DNA of 64,000 nucleotides from positions 372,001 to 436,000 of the forward strand of contig NZ_SPNJ01000001.1 of assembly GCF_004563925.1 (NCBI RefSeq). Direction: 5' to 3'. The stretch is from Herbaspirillum sp. 3R11. Lineage in GTDB: Bacteria > Pseudomonadota > Gammaproteobacteria > Burkholderiales > Burkholderiaceae_D. Below, piece after piece: positions 36,444 to 45,051 of this stretch. The notes beneath the pieces were generated by a model. It did not search any database and was not told where the DNA came from. It saw only the letters and a list, made by a program, of their open reading frames with translations. Position numbers and translations under genes: made by a program. Position 1 is the first letter of the stretch; each line of letters opens with the position of its first letter.

Positions 36444-38513
36444 ATGAACCAATTGACTTCAAAATTGGGCTGGCTCGCGCTGGCCCTGCTCGGCGCATGC
36501 TCGCTGGGCTACGTCGCCCTGCAGCGCGGCGAATCGATCAATGCAGTCTGGATCGTCATCGCGGCGGTCTGCGTCTATCTGATCGCCTACCGCTTCTACA
36601 GCCTCTATATCGCCAAACAGGTGCTGAGCCTGGACCCGGCGCGCATGACGCCGGCCTACAAGTTCAACGACGGCCTCGACTACGTCCCGACCAACAAGTA
36701 CGTGCTGTTCGGCCACCACTTCGCCGCCATCGCCGGCGCCGGTCCGCTGGTCGGCCCGGTGCTGGCCGCGCAGATGGGTTACCTGCCGGGCATGCTGTGG
36801 ATCCTGGCCGGGGTGGTGTTCGCCGGTGCGGTGCAGGACTTCATGGTGCTGTTCATCTCGACGCGCCGCGACGGCCGTTCGCTGGGCGACCTGATCAAGT
36901 CCGAGCTCGGCAATACGCCGGGCGTGATCGCGCTGTTCGGCGCCTTCATGATCATGGTCATCATCCTCGCGGTGCTGGCGCTGATCGTGGTCAAGGCGCT
37001 GGCCGAATCGCCGTGGGGCACCTTCACCGTGGCGGCGACGATCCCGATCGCGCTGTTCATGGGCGTCTATACGCGCTATCTGCGTGCGGGCCGGGTCGGC
37101 GAAGTCTCGCTGATCGGCTTCGTGCTGTTGATGCTGGCCATCGTCGGCGGCCAGTACGTGCAGGAGCACGCGACGCTGGCGCAGATGTTCACCTTCACCG
37201 GCAAGGAACTGACCTGGATGCTGATCGGCTACGGCTTCGTCGCCTCGGTGCTGCCGGTGTGGCTGCTGCTGGCGCCGCGCGACTACCTGTCGACCTTCCT
37301 CAAGATCGGCACCATCCTGGCGCTGGCGCTGGGCATCGTGTTCATCGCGCCGCACTTGAAGATGCACGCCGTCACCAAGTTCATCGACGGCAGCGGTCCG
37401 GTGTGGTCGGGTTCGCTGTTCCCGTTCCTGTTCATCACCATCGCCTGCGGCGCGGTGTCGGGTTTCCACGCGCTGATCTCGTCGGGCACCACACCCAAGC
37501 TGCTGGAAAATGAGCAGCACGCGCGCTTCATCGGCTACGGCGCCATGCTGATGGAATCCTTCGTCGCCATCATGGCGCTGATCGCAGCCTCGTGCATCGA
37601 ACCGGGCATCTACTTCGCCATGAACAGCCCGGCCGCGCTGATCGGCACCACGCCGGACCAGGTCGCCGCCACCATTTCGCAATGGGGCTTCATGCTCACG
37701 CCGGAAATGCTCACCCACACCGCGCAGGCGGTCGGCGAGCACACCATCATCTCGCGCGCAGGCGGCGCGCCGACGCTGGCCGTCGGCATGGCGCAGATCC
37801 TCTCGGGCGTGACCGGCGAGGCCATGATGGCGTTCTGGTACCACTTCGCCATCCTGTTCGAAGCCTTGTTCATCCTGACCGCCGTCGACGCCGGCACGCG
37901 CGCCGGCCGCTTTATGCTGCAGGATTTGCTGGGCACCTTTGTCCCTTCGATGAAGCGCACCGAATCCTGGGTTGCCAGCCTGATCGCCACCGGCCTGTGC
38001 GTGGCCGGCTGGGGCTACTTCCTGTACCAGGGCGTGATCGATCCGCTGGGCGGCATCAACACGCTGTGGCCGCTGTTCGGCATCTCCAACCAGATGCTGG
38101 CCGGCATTGCGCTGATCCTGGCTACCTGCGTGCTGTTCCGCATGAAGCGCGACCGCTTCGCCTGGGTCACGGCCGTGCCGACCGTATGGCTGCTGGCGTG
38201 CACGCTGACCGCCGGCTGGCAAAAGGTGTTCGACGCCAATCCGCGCGTCGGCTTCCTGGCCCATGCGCAGAAGTACCAGGCCGCGCTGGCCGACGGCAAG
38301 CTGCTGGCGCCGGCCAAGTCGATTGACCAGATGCGTCAGGTGATTTTCAACGACTACCTCGACGCCGGCCTGGCCGCGATGTTCATGCTGGTGGTGATCA
38401 GCGTGCTGGGCTTCGGCATACGCACCGTGCTGCAGGCGCGTGCGGCGCAACGGCCGAGCGTGCGCGAGTCGGCCTACGAAAGCATGCCGGCCGCCGCAGC
38501 GGCGCCGCAATAA
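36444..38513 (+). CDS. cstA: CstA-family pyruvate/peptide transporter
   Basis: 689 aa from the ATG at 36444, chosen for its GGGAGGAGA site 6 nt upstream; 45 upstream codons are open but unlike the family. A polytopic protein with about 16-18 hydrophobic segments. Conserved stretches include HHFAAIAGAGPLVGPVLAAQMG near 90, GFHALISSGTTPK near 345, and LTAVDAGTRAGRFMLQD near 475. CstA and its paralogue BtsT import pyruvate or peptides in starvation. Paired with ybdD downstream and a two-component system upstream. Confidence 0.95.
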   Translation: MNQLTSKLGWLALALLGACSLGYVALQRGESINAVWIVIAAVCVYLIAYRFYSLYIAKQVLSLDPARMTPAYKFNDGLDYVPTNKYVLFGHHFAAIAGAGPLVGPVLAAQMGYLPGMLWILAGVVFAGAVQDFMVLFISTRRDGRSLGDLIKSELGNTPGVIALFGAFMIMVIILAVLALIVVKALAESPWGTFTVAATIPIALFMGVYTRYLRAGRVGEVSLIGFVLLMLAIVGGQYVQEHATLAQMFTFTGKELTWMLIGYGFVASVLPVWLLLAPRDYLSTFLKIGTILALALGIVFIAPHLKMHAVTKFIDGSGPVWSGSLFPFLFITIACGAVSGFHALISSGTTPKLLENEQHARFIGYGAMLMESFVAIMALIAASCIEPGIYFAMNSPAALIGTTPDQVAATISQWGFMLTPEMLTHTAQAVGEHTIISRAGGAPTLAVGMAQILSGVTGEAMMAFWYHFAILFEALFILTAVDAGTRAGRFMLQDLLGTFVPSMKRTESWVASLIATGLCVAGWGYFLYQGVIDPLGGINTLWPLFGISNQMLAGIALILATCVLFRMKRDRFAWVTAVPTVWLLACTLTAGWQKVFDANPRVGFLAHAQKYQAALADGKLLAPAKSIDQMRQVIFNDYLDAGLAAMFMLVVISVLGFGIRTVLQARAAQRPSVRESAYESMPAAAAAPQ

Positions 38514-38538
38514 ACCTCGACAACACACAGGAGCCGCC

Positions 38539-38754
38539 ATGGGCAAACCGAATCTTTTGCAAGAATGCGTGAAGCTGGGGCGCTATGCAGGCCAGACGCT
38601 GCGCCTGATGGTGGGTTTGCCCGAATACGACGCCTACGTGGCGCACATGCAGGCGACCCATCCCGAGGCCGACGTGATGAGCTACGAAGCGTTTTTCCGT
38701 GAACGCCAGGAAGCGCGCTACGGCGGCAAGGGACGGGTGGGGCGCTGTTGCTGA
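38539..38754 (+). CDS. ybdD: YbdD/YjiX-family small protein
   Basis: 71 aa from the ATG at 38539 (CAGGAG upstream); a longer frame starts inside cstA and is discarded. Matches YbdD/YjiX (DUF466): GLPEYDAYVAHMQATHPEA, SYEAFFRERQEARYGG and the Cys-Cys terminus. These proteins are almost always encoded right after cstA or btsT and are needed for their transport activity. The gap from cstA is 25 bp. Confidence 0.93.
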   Translation: MGKPNLLQECVKLGRYAGQTLRLMVGLPEYDAYVAHMQATHPEADVMSYEAFFRERQEARYGGKGRVGRCC

Positions 38755-38784
38755 GCGCCCACATACATCGGATGGAGTGAATTC

Positions 38785-38811
38785 AAGGAAGCCTGCGGGC
38801 TTCCTTTTTTG
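38785..38811 (+). terminator. Terminator after cstA-ybdD
   Basis: AAGGAAGCC (38785-38793) pairs with GGCTTCCTT (38798-38806) around a TGCG loop and is followed by a T-run. Confidence 0.9.
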
Positions 38812-39010
38812 TGCCTGCTCGCCAGAGACCCGCGTTGCAGGAGCAGCGCATTAAGGGAAGTGATGATTTCCGGCAAGTCATTGTTTTAGCGCAAGATTTC
38901 CTCGGAAAAATGCACATTGATTTTGCCTGCATTTCTGTAACACTTAAAAATATTCGATTTAAAAATAGTAGAATGTAGAAAAAAAGACAACTTTATTCAC
39001 GAATACAGAC

Positions 39011-39394
39011 ATGCTCGCCACCCAATCTCCGAAGAAAGTCCTGATCGTCGACGACAGCAAAGTCTCGCGCATGGTCATCAAGGCGCACATCCTCGCCGCC
39101 TATCCTGAATGGAGCGTACAGGAGGCGGCCAGCGGCGACGAGGCGATCAGCGCGGTCGAGCGCGATCTGCCCGATTACTGCACGATGGACATCAACATGC
39201 CGGGCATGCTCGGCACCGACGCCGCCGAAATCATCCTCGCCAAACATCCGCAACTGCGCGTGGTGATTTTCTCGGCCAATATCCAGGAAGCCGCGCAATC
39301 GCGTGCGCAGCAATTGGGCGCCTTGTTCGTCGCCAAGCCGGTGACGGAAAAATCCATCGCCCAGGCGCTCGGCCATTTCGCGAGGGGTGCATGA
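39011..39394 (+). CDS. Single-domain response regulator (CheY-like)
   Basis: 127 aa, a receiver with no output domain. Asp14, Asp15, phospho-acceptor Asp60 (CTMDINMPGM) and Lys109 (VAKPV) are all present. It overlaps the next gene, a CheC-type phosphatase, by ATGA, and a diguanylate cyclase follows. It therefore probably acts through protein contact within this module rather than on DNA. The upstream 250 bp is AT-rich, with a TAGAAT box near 38970. Confidence 0.92.
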   Translation: MLATQSPKKVLIVDDSKVSRMVIKAHILAAYPEWSVQEAASGDEAISAVERDLPDYCTMDINMPGMLGTDAAEIILAKHPQLRVVIFSANIQEAAQSRAQQLGALFVAKPVTEKSIAQALGHFARGA

Positions 39395-40041
39395 AGGCGA
39401 AGGTCCTGTCCGAGATCCAGATCGACGCGCTCACCGAAGTCTTCAACGTCGGCGCGGGCAGGGCGGCGCTCAGCCTGAGCGAAATCGTCGGCGAAGAAGT
39501 CATGCTGTCGGTGCCGTCGATCGAGGTGCTCAAGGCCGAGGACGTCAACAGTCGCGTGCTGACGCTCAAGGATGACAAGTTCGCCACCGTGAGCCAACTG
39601 TTTTCCGGCCCGTTCGAGGCCGAGGCGGTGCTGCTGTTTACCGAGAATTACGCCCTCGAAATCGTGCGCGACATGATGGGCTCGCAGATGAGCATCGAGG
39701 ACCTCGCCGAATTCGAGCAGGAAGCCATGTGCGAGCTCGGTAACATCATCCTCAACGCCTGCCTGTCGGCGATGGCGGACATGCTCGGCATCAGCCTGAA
39801 CAGTTCGCTGCCGACTTACGCGATGTCGTCGCCGGACGAAATCACGGCGCGGCTGGCGGACAAGCGCGACGAGGAAAACGGGGAAGATGATGACAATGAC
39901 GGAAGTTACGTGCTGGTCCTGCACATCGACCTGGTGCTCGAAAAGCACCATACCGAAGGTCATCTGATCTTCCTGCTCAGCTCGACTTCGCTGAGCAAGC
40001 TGATCTCCCATATCCAGCAGTATTTGAACAATATTCTCTGA
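39391..40041 (+). CDS. CheC-family receiver phosphatase
   Basis: 216 aa from the ATG at 39391 overlapping the receiver gene. Carries both CheC-type active-site helices: DALTEVFNVGAG near residues 10-21 and EQEAMCELGNIILN near 109-122, each with the Glu and Asn that dephosphorylate receiver Asp. A central acidic insert (DEENGEDDDNDG) is unusual. By analogy with CheC/CheX/FliY it should dephosphorylate the receiver encoded just upstream. Confidence 0.88.
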   Translation: MKAKVLSEIQIDALTEVFNVGAGRAALSLSEIVGEEVMLSVPSIEVLKAEDVNSRVLTLKDDKFATVSQLFSGPFEAEAVLLFTENYALEIVRDMMGSQMSIEDLAEFEQEAMCELGNIILNACLSAMADMLGISLNSSLPTYAMSSPDEITARLADKRDEENGEDDDNDGSYVLVLHIDLVLEKHHTEGHLIFLLSSTSLSKLISHIQQYLNNIL

Positions 40042-40051
40042 ACGGCACGTC

Positions 40052-41011
40052 ATGAGCAGCGCGGCACCTTTGGGATTTTCTCCGGATGAAGTGGTCAACA
40101 GCATCGGCCTGGGACTGGTCGTGGTGGACAGCGAACTGAACATTCTGCTGTGGAACGACTGGATGACCAGACACAGCCGCATCACCGGCGAGCAGGCGCT
40201 GGGCAAGAACATCATCGCGCTGTTCGGCGAACAACTCACGCCGGGTTTTTTGCGTACGCTCAACAACGCCATCGGCTATGGCTTGCCGGCCATGATGTCG
40301 AGCGCGTTGCACCGTTCGCCGCTACCCTTGTTCCTCGAGCTGGACAAGAGCGACAAGCCGCTGCGCATGCACCAGTCGATCGTCATGACGCCGCTGCAAG
40401 CCAGCGAAGGCAAGGCGGCCAGCTGCCTGATCCAGATCAGCGATTCGAGCACGTCCATCAAGCGCGAAAAAATGCTGATCTCGCATTCCGATGCCCTGAA
40501 ACGCGAAGCCATCACCGACGGCCTCACCGGCATCTACAACCGCCGCTTCTTCGACGAGAGCTATGCGATTGCGTTGCGCACGGCCAAACGCAATCGCAGC
40601 AGCCTGTCGCTGTTCATGATCGACATCGACTACTTCAAGCAGTACAACGACCACTACGGCCACGTCGAAGGCGACAAGGCGCTGCAACTGGTCGCCAACA
40701 CCCTGCGCGCACAGATGCGCAGACCAACCGATATTTGCGCGCGCTACGGCGGCGAAGAATTCATCATGCTGATCCCCGGCTTCACGCCGGAGCAGGCCGG
40801 GCGCTTCGGCGAACGGCTGCGCGCCAGCGTCAGCGACCTGGCGATTGCGCATGAAAAGTCGACCGTGCAGCCGAACATGACCATCAGCGTCGGCGTCTGC
40901 ACCATGACGCCGGACCAGACCAGCGAAGGCAAGACCTTGCTCAGCGGCGCTGACGGCGCCTTGTACCAAGCCAAGAAGCAGGGCCGCAACTGCGTCCAGA
41001 GCGCGTCCTGA
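40052..41011 (+). CDS. PAS-GGDEF diguanylate cyclase (soluble)
   Basis: 319 aa with no membrane segment. A PAS-like sensor domain (about 13-130, GLGLVVVDSELNILLWND) and a GGDEF domain (about 150-318) with active site GGEEF (233-237) and an intact inhibitory I-site RPTD (224-227). It is the third gene of the receiver-CheC-cyclase operon, 10 bp after cheC, so its activity may be tuned by the phosphorylation state of the receiver. That link is inference. Confidence 0.92.
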   Translation: MSSAAPLGFSPDEVVNSIGLGLVVVDSELNILLWNDWMTRHSRITGEQALGKNIIALFGEQLTPGFLRTLNNAIGYGLPAMMSSALHRSPLPLFLELDKSDKPLRMHQSIVMTPLQASEGKAASCLIQISDSSTSIKREKMLISHSDALKREAITDGLTGIYNRRFFDESYAIALRTAKRNRSSLSLFMIDIDYFKQYNDHYGHVEGDKALQLVANTLRAQMRRPTDICARYGGEEFIMLIPGFTPEQAGRFGERLRASVSDLAIAHEKSTVQPNMTISVGVCTMTPDQTSEGKTLLSGADGALYQAKKQGRNCVQSAS

Positions 41012-41073
41012 GCAAATTCTGCCCAATCGCACGAAAGCTTGAACGCATGCGGCTTGCGCGCGGTCATAGACAA

Positions 41074-41110
41074 GTTATCCACAGGGTTGACCACATTTTC
41101 TGTGGGTAAC
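41074..41110. repeat. DnaA-box-like inverted repeat, element 1
   Basis: A consensus DnaA box TTATCCACA (41075-41083), a weaker TTGACCACA (41087-41095) and the opposite-strand box TGTGGGTAA (41101-41109) lie in 35 bp. Outer arms GTTATCCACAG / CTGTGGGTAAC form an inverted repeat with one mismatch. The same arms recur at 44004-44028. No T-run follows, so it is a poor terminator. Confidence 0.6.
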
Positions 41111-41202
41111 TCGGCCGGCGGCTTTTGCGTATAATGCGGCGCTTGTCGTCATGTATTTCACCATCATCCACCATCATTTCTGCTGTCCCTATTGCCTTGC
41201 TC

Positions 41203-41571
41203 ATGCGCCGATTCTGCTTTTTGTTGCTGGCATTCCTGTTTCCCCTGCAATTGTTTGCGGGGACGCTTGAGCCTATGGCGAATGCGGCAGCAGTAACGGA
41301 CGACGCAATCGTCATTGTTTTTGAAGCGGTACTTCACGCTTCGGATCCTGTCGACGCAGACGCATTGACCGTGCAGGCAGGCGACGACGAGGCCGGCACC
41401 GATCCCGGCCCGGATCCATGGAAGGTGCAAGCCGATCTGGAAGACCAGACCCTGCCGGTGCCTGTGGCTACCTTGCCGCTGGACTGGCAATCCTTTCCCC
41501 ATTTGTATCCCCACGTGAGCGGCAGCGAGTCTGTGTTCATCGGTTTGCTGCGGCCGCCTCCGGCCGTCTGA
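41203..41571 (+). CDS. Secreted protein of unknown function
   Basis: 122 aa from the ATG at 41203, chosen because a typical signal peptide begins there ([20 protein letters not shown]). The mature part is acidic and Asp/Pro-rich ([21 protein letters not shown]) and ends in LRPPPAV. No family recognised. It stands just before htpX, after a TATAAT (41130-41135) that may be its promoter. No strong ribosome-binding site is visible, so the start is uncertain. Confidence 0.5.
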   Translation: MRRFCFLLLAFLFPLQLFAGTLEPMANAAAVTDDAIVIVFEAVLHASDPVDADALTVQAGDDEAGTDPGPDPWKVQADLEDQTLPVPVATLPLDWQSFPHLYPHVSGSESVFIGLLRPPPAV

Positions 41572-41683
41572 TCTCCTGTCCGCGGCCGATTCTTTCCGCC
41601 GCGGCGACATCTTCTTTCCCGAATCCGGTTTTCCCGCGACGATCGTCACCGCACGGTCGCGCTCTCTTTGCATAGGAAGCATC

Positions 41684-42568
41684 ATGAAACGCGTCATTCT
41701 TTTCCTCGTCACCAACCTGGCAGTGATGCTGGTGCTGAGCGTCACCGCCAGCATCCTCGGCATCAACCGCTACATGACCGCCAACGGCCTGAACTTCGGC
41801 ATGCTGCTGATGTTCTGTGCGCTGATGGGCTTCGGCGGCTCCTTCATTTCGCTGCTGATGTCCAAGACCATCGCCAAATGGTCGACCGGCGCGCGCGTCA
41901 TTGAGCAGCCGCAGAACTCCACCGAAATGTGGCTGGTCGACACCGTCAATCGTCTCGCCACGCGCGCCGGCCTGACGATGCCCGAAGTGGCCGTCTACGA
42001 CGGTCCGCCCAACGCCTTCGCCACCGGCGCCAGCAAGAGCAATTCGCTGGTGGCGGTGTCGACCGGCCTGCTACAAGGCATGACCAAAGAAGAAGTGGAA
42101 GCCGTGCTGGCGCACGAAGTCGCGCACATTGCCAACGGCGACATGGTTACGCTGACGCTGATCCAGGGTGTGGTGAACACCTTCGTCATGTTCTTCGCGC
42201 GCATCGTCGGCTACTTCGTCGATTCGGCCCTGCGCCGCAACAACGAGCAGTCATCGGGTCCCGGCATCGGCTACATGGTCACGGTGGTGGTGTGCGAAAT
42301 CGTGTTCGGCATCCTCGCCAGCATCATCGTCATGTACTTCTCGCGCCAGCGCGAATACCGCGCCGACTCCGGCGCTGCAAAACTGATGGGTTCGCCGACG
42401 CCGATGATCGGCGCCTTGCGTCGCCTCGGCGGGATGGAAGCGGACGGCCTGCCGCAAAACCTGCAGGCTTCCGGCATCGCCGGTCGCAGTGCGTGGATGG
42501 GTTTGTTCTCCAGCCATCCGCCTATCGAATCGCGCATCGCCTCGCTGCAGGGCCGCGCCATCGCATAA
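41684..42568 (+). CDS. htpX: Membrane metalloprotease HtpX
   Basis: 294 aa, M48B peptidase of the inner membrane involved in membrane protein quality control. Zinc motif HEVAH (in [13 protein letters not shown] near 140) with the later zinc ligand Glu in EYRAD. Hydrophobic pairs at about 6-28 and 33-55, and again at about 158-185 and 195-217, match the family. Length equals E. coli HtpX (293). Confidence 0.96.
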   Translation: MKRVILFLVTNLAVMLVLSVTASILGINRYMTANGLNFGMLLMFCALMGFGGSFISLLMSKTIAKWSTGARVIEQPQNSTEMWLVDTVNRLATRAGLTMPEVAVYDGPPNAFATGASKSNSLVAVSTGLLQGMTKEEVEAVLAHEVAHIANGDMVTLTLIQGVVNTFVMFFARIVGYFVDSALRRNNEQSSGPGIGYMVTVVVCEIVFGILASIIVMYFSRQREYRADSGAAKLMGSPTPMIGALRRLGGMEADGLPQNLQASGIAGRSAWMGLFSSHPPIESRIASLQGRAIA

Positions 42569-42671
42569 GCGCATCGAAAAATGAAGCGGCCGCCAGCAGG
42601 TTTTTTTCAGCCGTGATAAATTCCTGCGTGGCGAAAAACTTTGCATCCGATGCGAAATTTTTCGACCACGA

Positions 42672-42838
42672 TGTTCTCGGGGCGGGGTGGAAATCCCCAC
42701 CGGCGGTAATGTCGTAGCGGCGTTGTTTTCGACGTCATTGCAGCGAGCCCGCGAGCGCTTGGCGGACGCCTGTCCGTTGAGGTCAGCAGACCCGGTGTGA
42801 TCCCGGGGCCGACGGTCATAGTCCGGATGAAAGAGAAC
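42672..42838 (+). promoter_or_regulatory. FMN riboswitch (RFN element)
   Basis: All conserved blocks occur in order: TTCTCGGGGCGGGGTGGAAA, the CCCCACCGGCGGTAA segment, GAGCCCGCGAGCG, GTCAGCAGACCCGGTG, GGGGCCGACGGTCATAGTC and CGGATGAAAGAGAAC. The aptamer closes on itself through GTTCTC/GAGAAC. It lies 88 bp before the ribH2 start and should lower its expression when FMN is plentiful. Confidence 0.95.
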
Positions 42839-42884
42839 GAAAACCTGCCGCGCGCATGCTGCCTGCATGCGCTCGCCGGTTTTC
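42839..42884 (+). promoter_or_regulatory. Expression-platform hairpin of the FMN riboswitch
   Basis: GAAAACC (42839-42845) can pair with GGTTTTC (42878-42884), enclosing a second perfect stem GCGCATGC/GCATGCGC (42852-42872). A TGTTTTTATT run follows 10 nt later, suggesting a terminator. The ribosome-binding site AGGAG lies beyond it, so control by termination seems likelier than by blocking translation. Confidence 0.55.
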
Positions 42885-42925
42885 ATGCGCCCTGTTTTTA
42901 TTCGACAAACAGGAGTCCTGAACAA

Positions 42926-43435
42926 ATGCAACACCCATCCAGCAATACCTCGTCCGCCAAGAACCGCATCGCCTTCATCCAGGCCAGCTGGCACAAGGAG
43001 ATCGTCGACCAGTGCCGTATCTCCTTCACTGCGGAAATGGCCAAACTCGGCTTTGCCGAATCCAGCATCGACTTCTTTGAATTGCCCGGCGCGTTTGAAA
43101 TCCCGCTGCATGCCAAGCTGTTGGCCAAGACCGGCAAATACGCCGGCATCGTCGCGGCAGGCCTGGTGGTCGACGGCGGCATCTATCGCCACGACTTTGT
43201 GGCGCAAGCGGTGATCACGTCGCTGATGAACGTCCAGCTCGAGACCGAAGTGCCGGTCTTCTCGGCCGTACTGACGCCGCATCATTTCCATTCACACGGC
43301 GAGCATCAGCAGTTCTTCCATGAGCATTTCGTGGTCAAGGGCCAGGAAGTGGCGCGCGCCTGCGCCGATACGGTGGCCAAGGTCGCGCGTATCGAAGCGG
43401 GGCAGGGCAATGTGGCGGTGCTGAACGCTGCCTGA
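42926..43435 (+). CDS. ribH2: 6,7-dimethyl-8-ribityllumazine synthase, RibH2 type
   Basis: 169 aa from the ATG at 42926 (AGGAGT upstream); a longer frame extends into the riboswitch and is discarded. Makes the lumazine precursor of riboflavin. The sequence resembles RibH2 (Brucella lumazine synthase) more than the housekeeping RibH: FIQASWHKEIVDQCR, ELPGAFEIPLHAKLLA, DGGIYRHDFVAQAVI and LTPHHFHSHGEHQQFFHEHF. RibH2 enzymes form decamers. It stands alone, apart from other rib genes, under the FMN riboswitch. Confidence 0.93.
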   Translation: MQHPSSNTSSAKNRIAFIQASWHKEIVDQCRISFTAEMAKLGFAESSIDFFELPGAFEIPLHAKLLAKTGKYAGIVAAGLVVDGGIYRHDFVAQAVITSLMNVQLETEVPVFSAVLTPHHFHSHGEHQQFFHEHFVVKGQEVARACADTVAKVARIEAGQGNVAVLNAA

Positions 43436-43451
43436 AGTCAGTGGTGAAGAC

Positions 43452-43487
43452 AAAACGGGCCTCGTTGATCGAGGCCCGTTTTTTTTG
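43452..43487 (+). terminator. Terminator after ribH2
   Basis: AAAACGGGCCTCG (43452-43464) pairs with CGAGGCCCGTTTT (43470-43482) and continues as a T-run. Confidence 0.92.
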
Positions 43488-43651
43488 AGCTGATTGTCAA
43501 ATCACGTCAGGGATTTGTAGCATCTTGTTACAAGGCTTACCGTCAACTGACTGGTCCCCGGCCGCGAATTGGATTTAAATACAGCTAAGGATTCAACGTT
43601 TTATTTTTAGCAAAGTATTTAAGTACCTCTAGGTACATCCAAGGAGCCATC

Positions 43652-43981
43652 GTGAAAAAATCTATTCTCTCCGTGACAGTCATTTCTGTCGGCGTGCTCG
43701 CCGCGAGCCTGTTTGCGACGCCGGCGATGGCCACCCATGTCGGCGTGGGCATCAACATCGGCGTGCCGGTGTATGCACCGCCGCCACCTCCGGTCTATTA
43801 CGCACCTGCACCGGTGTATGCGCCGCCGCCGCCGGTCTATGTGCGTCCGGCCCCGGTCTATTACGCCCCCGCACCGGTCTATGTGGAACGCGGCTACTAT
43901 CATCGCGGCCCCGGCTATTACCGCCATGGTCCACGTTATTACGGCCACGGCCATCATGATCGCCACGATCACCGTCGTTAA
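43652..43981 (+). CDS. Secreted Pro/Tyr/Val repeat protein with His-rich tail
   Basis: 109 aa. A Sec signal peptide (cleavage after ATPAMA near residue 28) is followed by VGVGINIGVPV, then a repeat built from YAPPPPPVYYAPAPV units (about 41-78) and a Tyr/His/Arg-rich tail ending HGHHDRHDHRR. Such short proteins are common in Burkholderiales and unassigned. The His tail could bind metal, and the repeats suggest a cell-surface or matrix role; both are inference. AAGGAG lies 7 nt upstream of the GTG/ATG region, supporting the start. Confidence 0.8.
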   Translation: MKKSILSVTVISVGVLAASLFATPAMATHVGVGINIGVPVYAPPPPPVYYAPAPVYAPPPPVYVRPAPVYYAPAPVYVERGYYHRGPGYYRHGPRYYGHGHHDRHDHRR

Positions 43982-44003
43982 ACCGGCCGCCAGGTTGTCC
44001 ACA

Positions 44004-44028
44004 GTTACCCACAGAAACTGTGGGTAAC
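44004..44028. repeat. DnaA-box-like inverted repeat, element 2
   Basis: GTTACCCACAG-AAA-CTGTGGGTAAC is a perfect 11-bp inverted repeat. A further box TTGTCCACA (43995-44003) abuts it. The arms match those of the element at 41074-41110. It lies downstream of the secreted repeat protein gene, but no T-run follows. Confidence 0.6.
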
Positions 44029-44130
44029 CATGTGAGCAACTCTGTACAACATTGGCAAGTCGTTGATTTTATTGAAATACCGTAGCGCGCCTCAAAATCA
44101 GGCAGTTGCTTAAAAACTGTGCAGGGAGTC

Positions 44131-44745
44131 CTATTTGGACTCCTTTTTTTGTGGCTGCGGCAAAGGGCCGTCAAGCTCGGTTTTGCTGGCTTTGGCTGCA
44201 TCATCCTCGCCCGGCGCCAGGTAACGCTCCACCGCGCCGAAGAAGCGGTCGTAGAAATGTGCTGAGCGGATGGTTTCACTGGCCACGCGCACCAGCGAAT
44301 CGTCGCTCGAGCCGAACGGCATCGAGACCGAACCCAGTACGCCGACACCCAGGCTGGCTGAGTTGTTGGTCTTTTTGAGCGCATAGCGATCCTGGGTGGC
44401 GCTGACGAAGACCGACGCCTTCTGATCGGCCTTGCCATTGCCGGCGCAGACGATATGAAAGGCGATTTCGACGTGCTGGTCGCTTTCCGGCTGGAAGCTC
44501 TTGGTGCCGTCGACGATATTGGCCTGCGCCTTGCTGATGATGTAGCCCTGGCCCAACAGTGCGCGGCGCGCGGCTTCGCACACCGCAGCGTCGCTGGCGC
44601 CGAAGCTGCGCGAATAGGTGTCGGTTTCGCTGAAATCTTCCTGATGATAAAACGATGGCTTGGACGTGGAGCAGCCGGCCAGCAGGGCAACGGCCACGAG
44701 CGGCAACACGGTAAAAGCGTACGGCAAAGGAAGCGAGCGGCGCAT
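44131..44745 (-). CDS. DUF2242 lipoprotein
   Basis: 204 aa with a signal peptide and lipobox LLAGC (Cys25), so a predicted outer- or inner-membrane lipoprotein. The body matches DUF2242: YSRSFGASDAAVCEAARRALLGQGYIIS near 44-70 and the conserved FYDRFFGAVERYL segment near 168. Function in the family is unknown. It is monocistronic on the minus strand, convergent with the secreted repeat gene. Confidence 0.85.
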   Translation of the reverse strand: MRRSLPLPYAFTVLPLVAVALLAGCSTSKPSFYHQEDFSETDTYSRSFGASDAAVCEAARRALLGQGYIISKAQANIVDGTKSFQPESDQHVEIAFHIVCAGNGKADQKASVFVSATQDRYALKKTNNSASLGVGVLGSVSMPFGSSDDSLVRVASETIRSAHFYDRFFGAVERYLAPGEDDAAKASKTELDGPLPQPQKKESK

Positions 44746-45051
44746 GCCTGGATTCTCCTGAAGATAATTCGATACCCCGATTGTAAATTATCGGCAAGCC
44801 CGCAAGTCGAAGCAGAAGGTAAGGAGTGGTAACAGTAAGCGAACAGTAAACGGGCCGCCGACGCGAAATTCATCAGCCCGTTATACTGGCGATGAACACG
44901 AATATTTTGGTTTAAATGTGAATTTTCGTTTATTTCTTGTTGATATTTCTCGCCGGTCGTGACGTAAAAATTTCACTTGAGGCAGCTTCGGCCCCGCAGC
45001 AATTTGACGGCATCATGAACCGCAGAAAAGAATCGGGGACAGAGAACAGTC
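44746..45051. other. Divergent intergenic region, lipoprotein / nitronate monooxygenase
   Basis: No gene seen. AACAGTAA is repeated directly at 44831-44838 and 44842-44849, 11 bp apart, which could be a regulator site. A TATACT box (44882-44887) is a possible -10. The part 44890-44970 is AT-rich compared with its surroundings. Confidence 0.35.

Noticed and set aside
36459-38546. Minus-strand 695-codon frame opposite cstA
   Set aside because: Antisense shadow: composition is extreme in Arg, His and Gln, and cstA on the plus strand is unambiguous.
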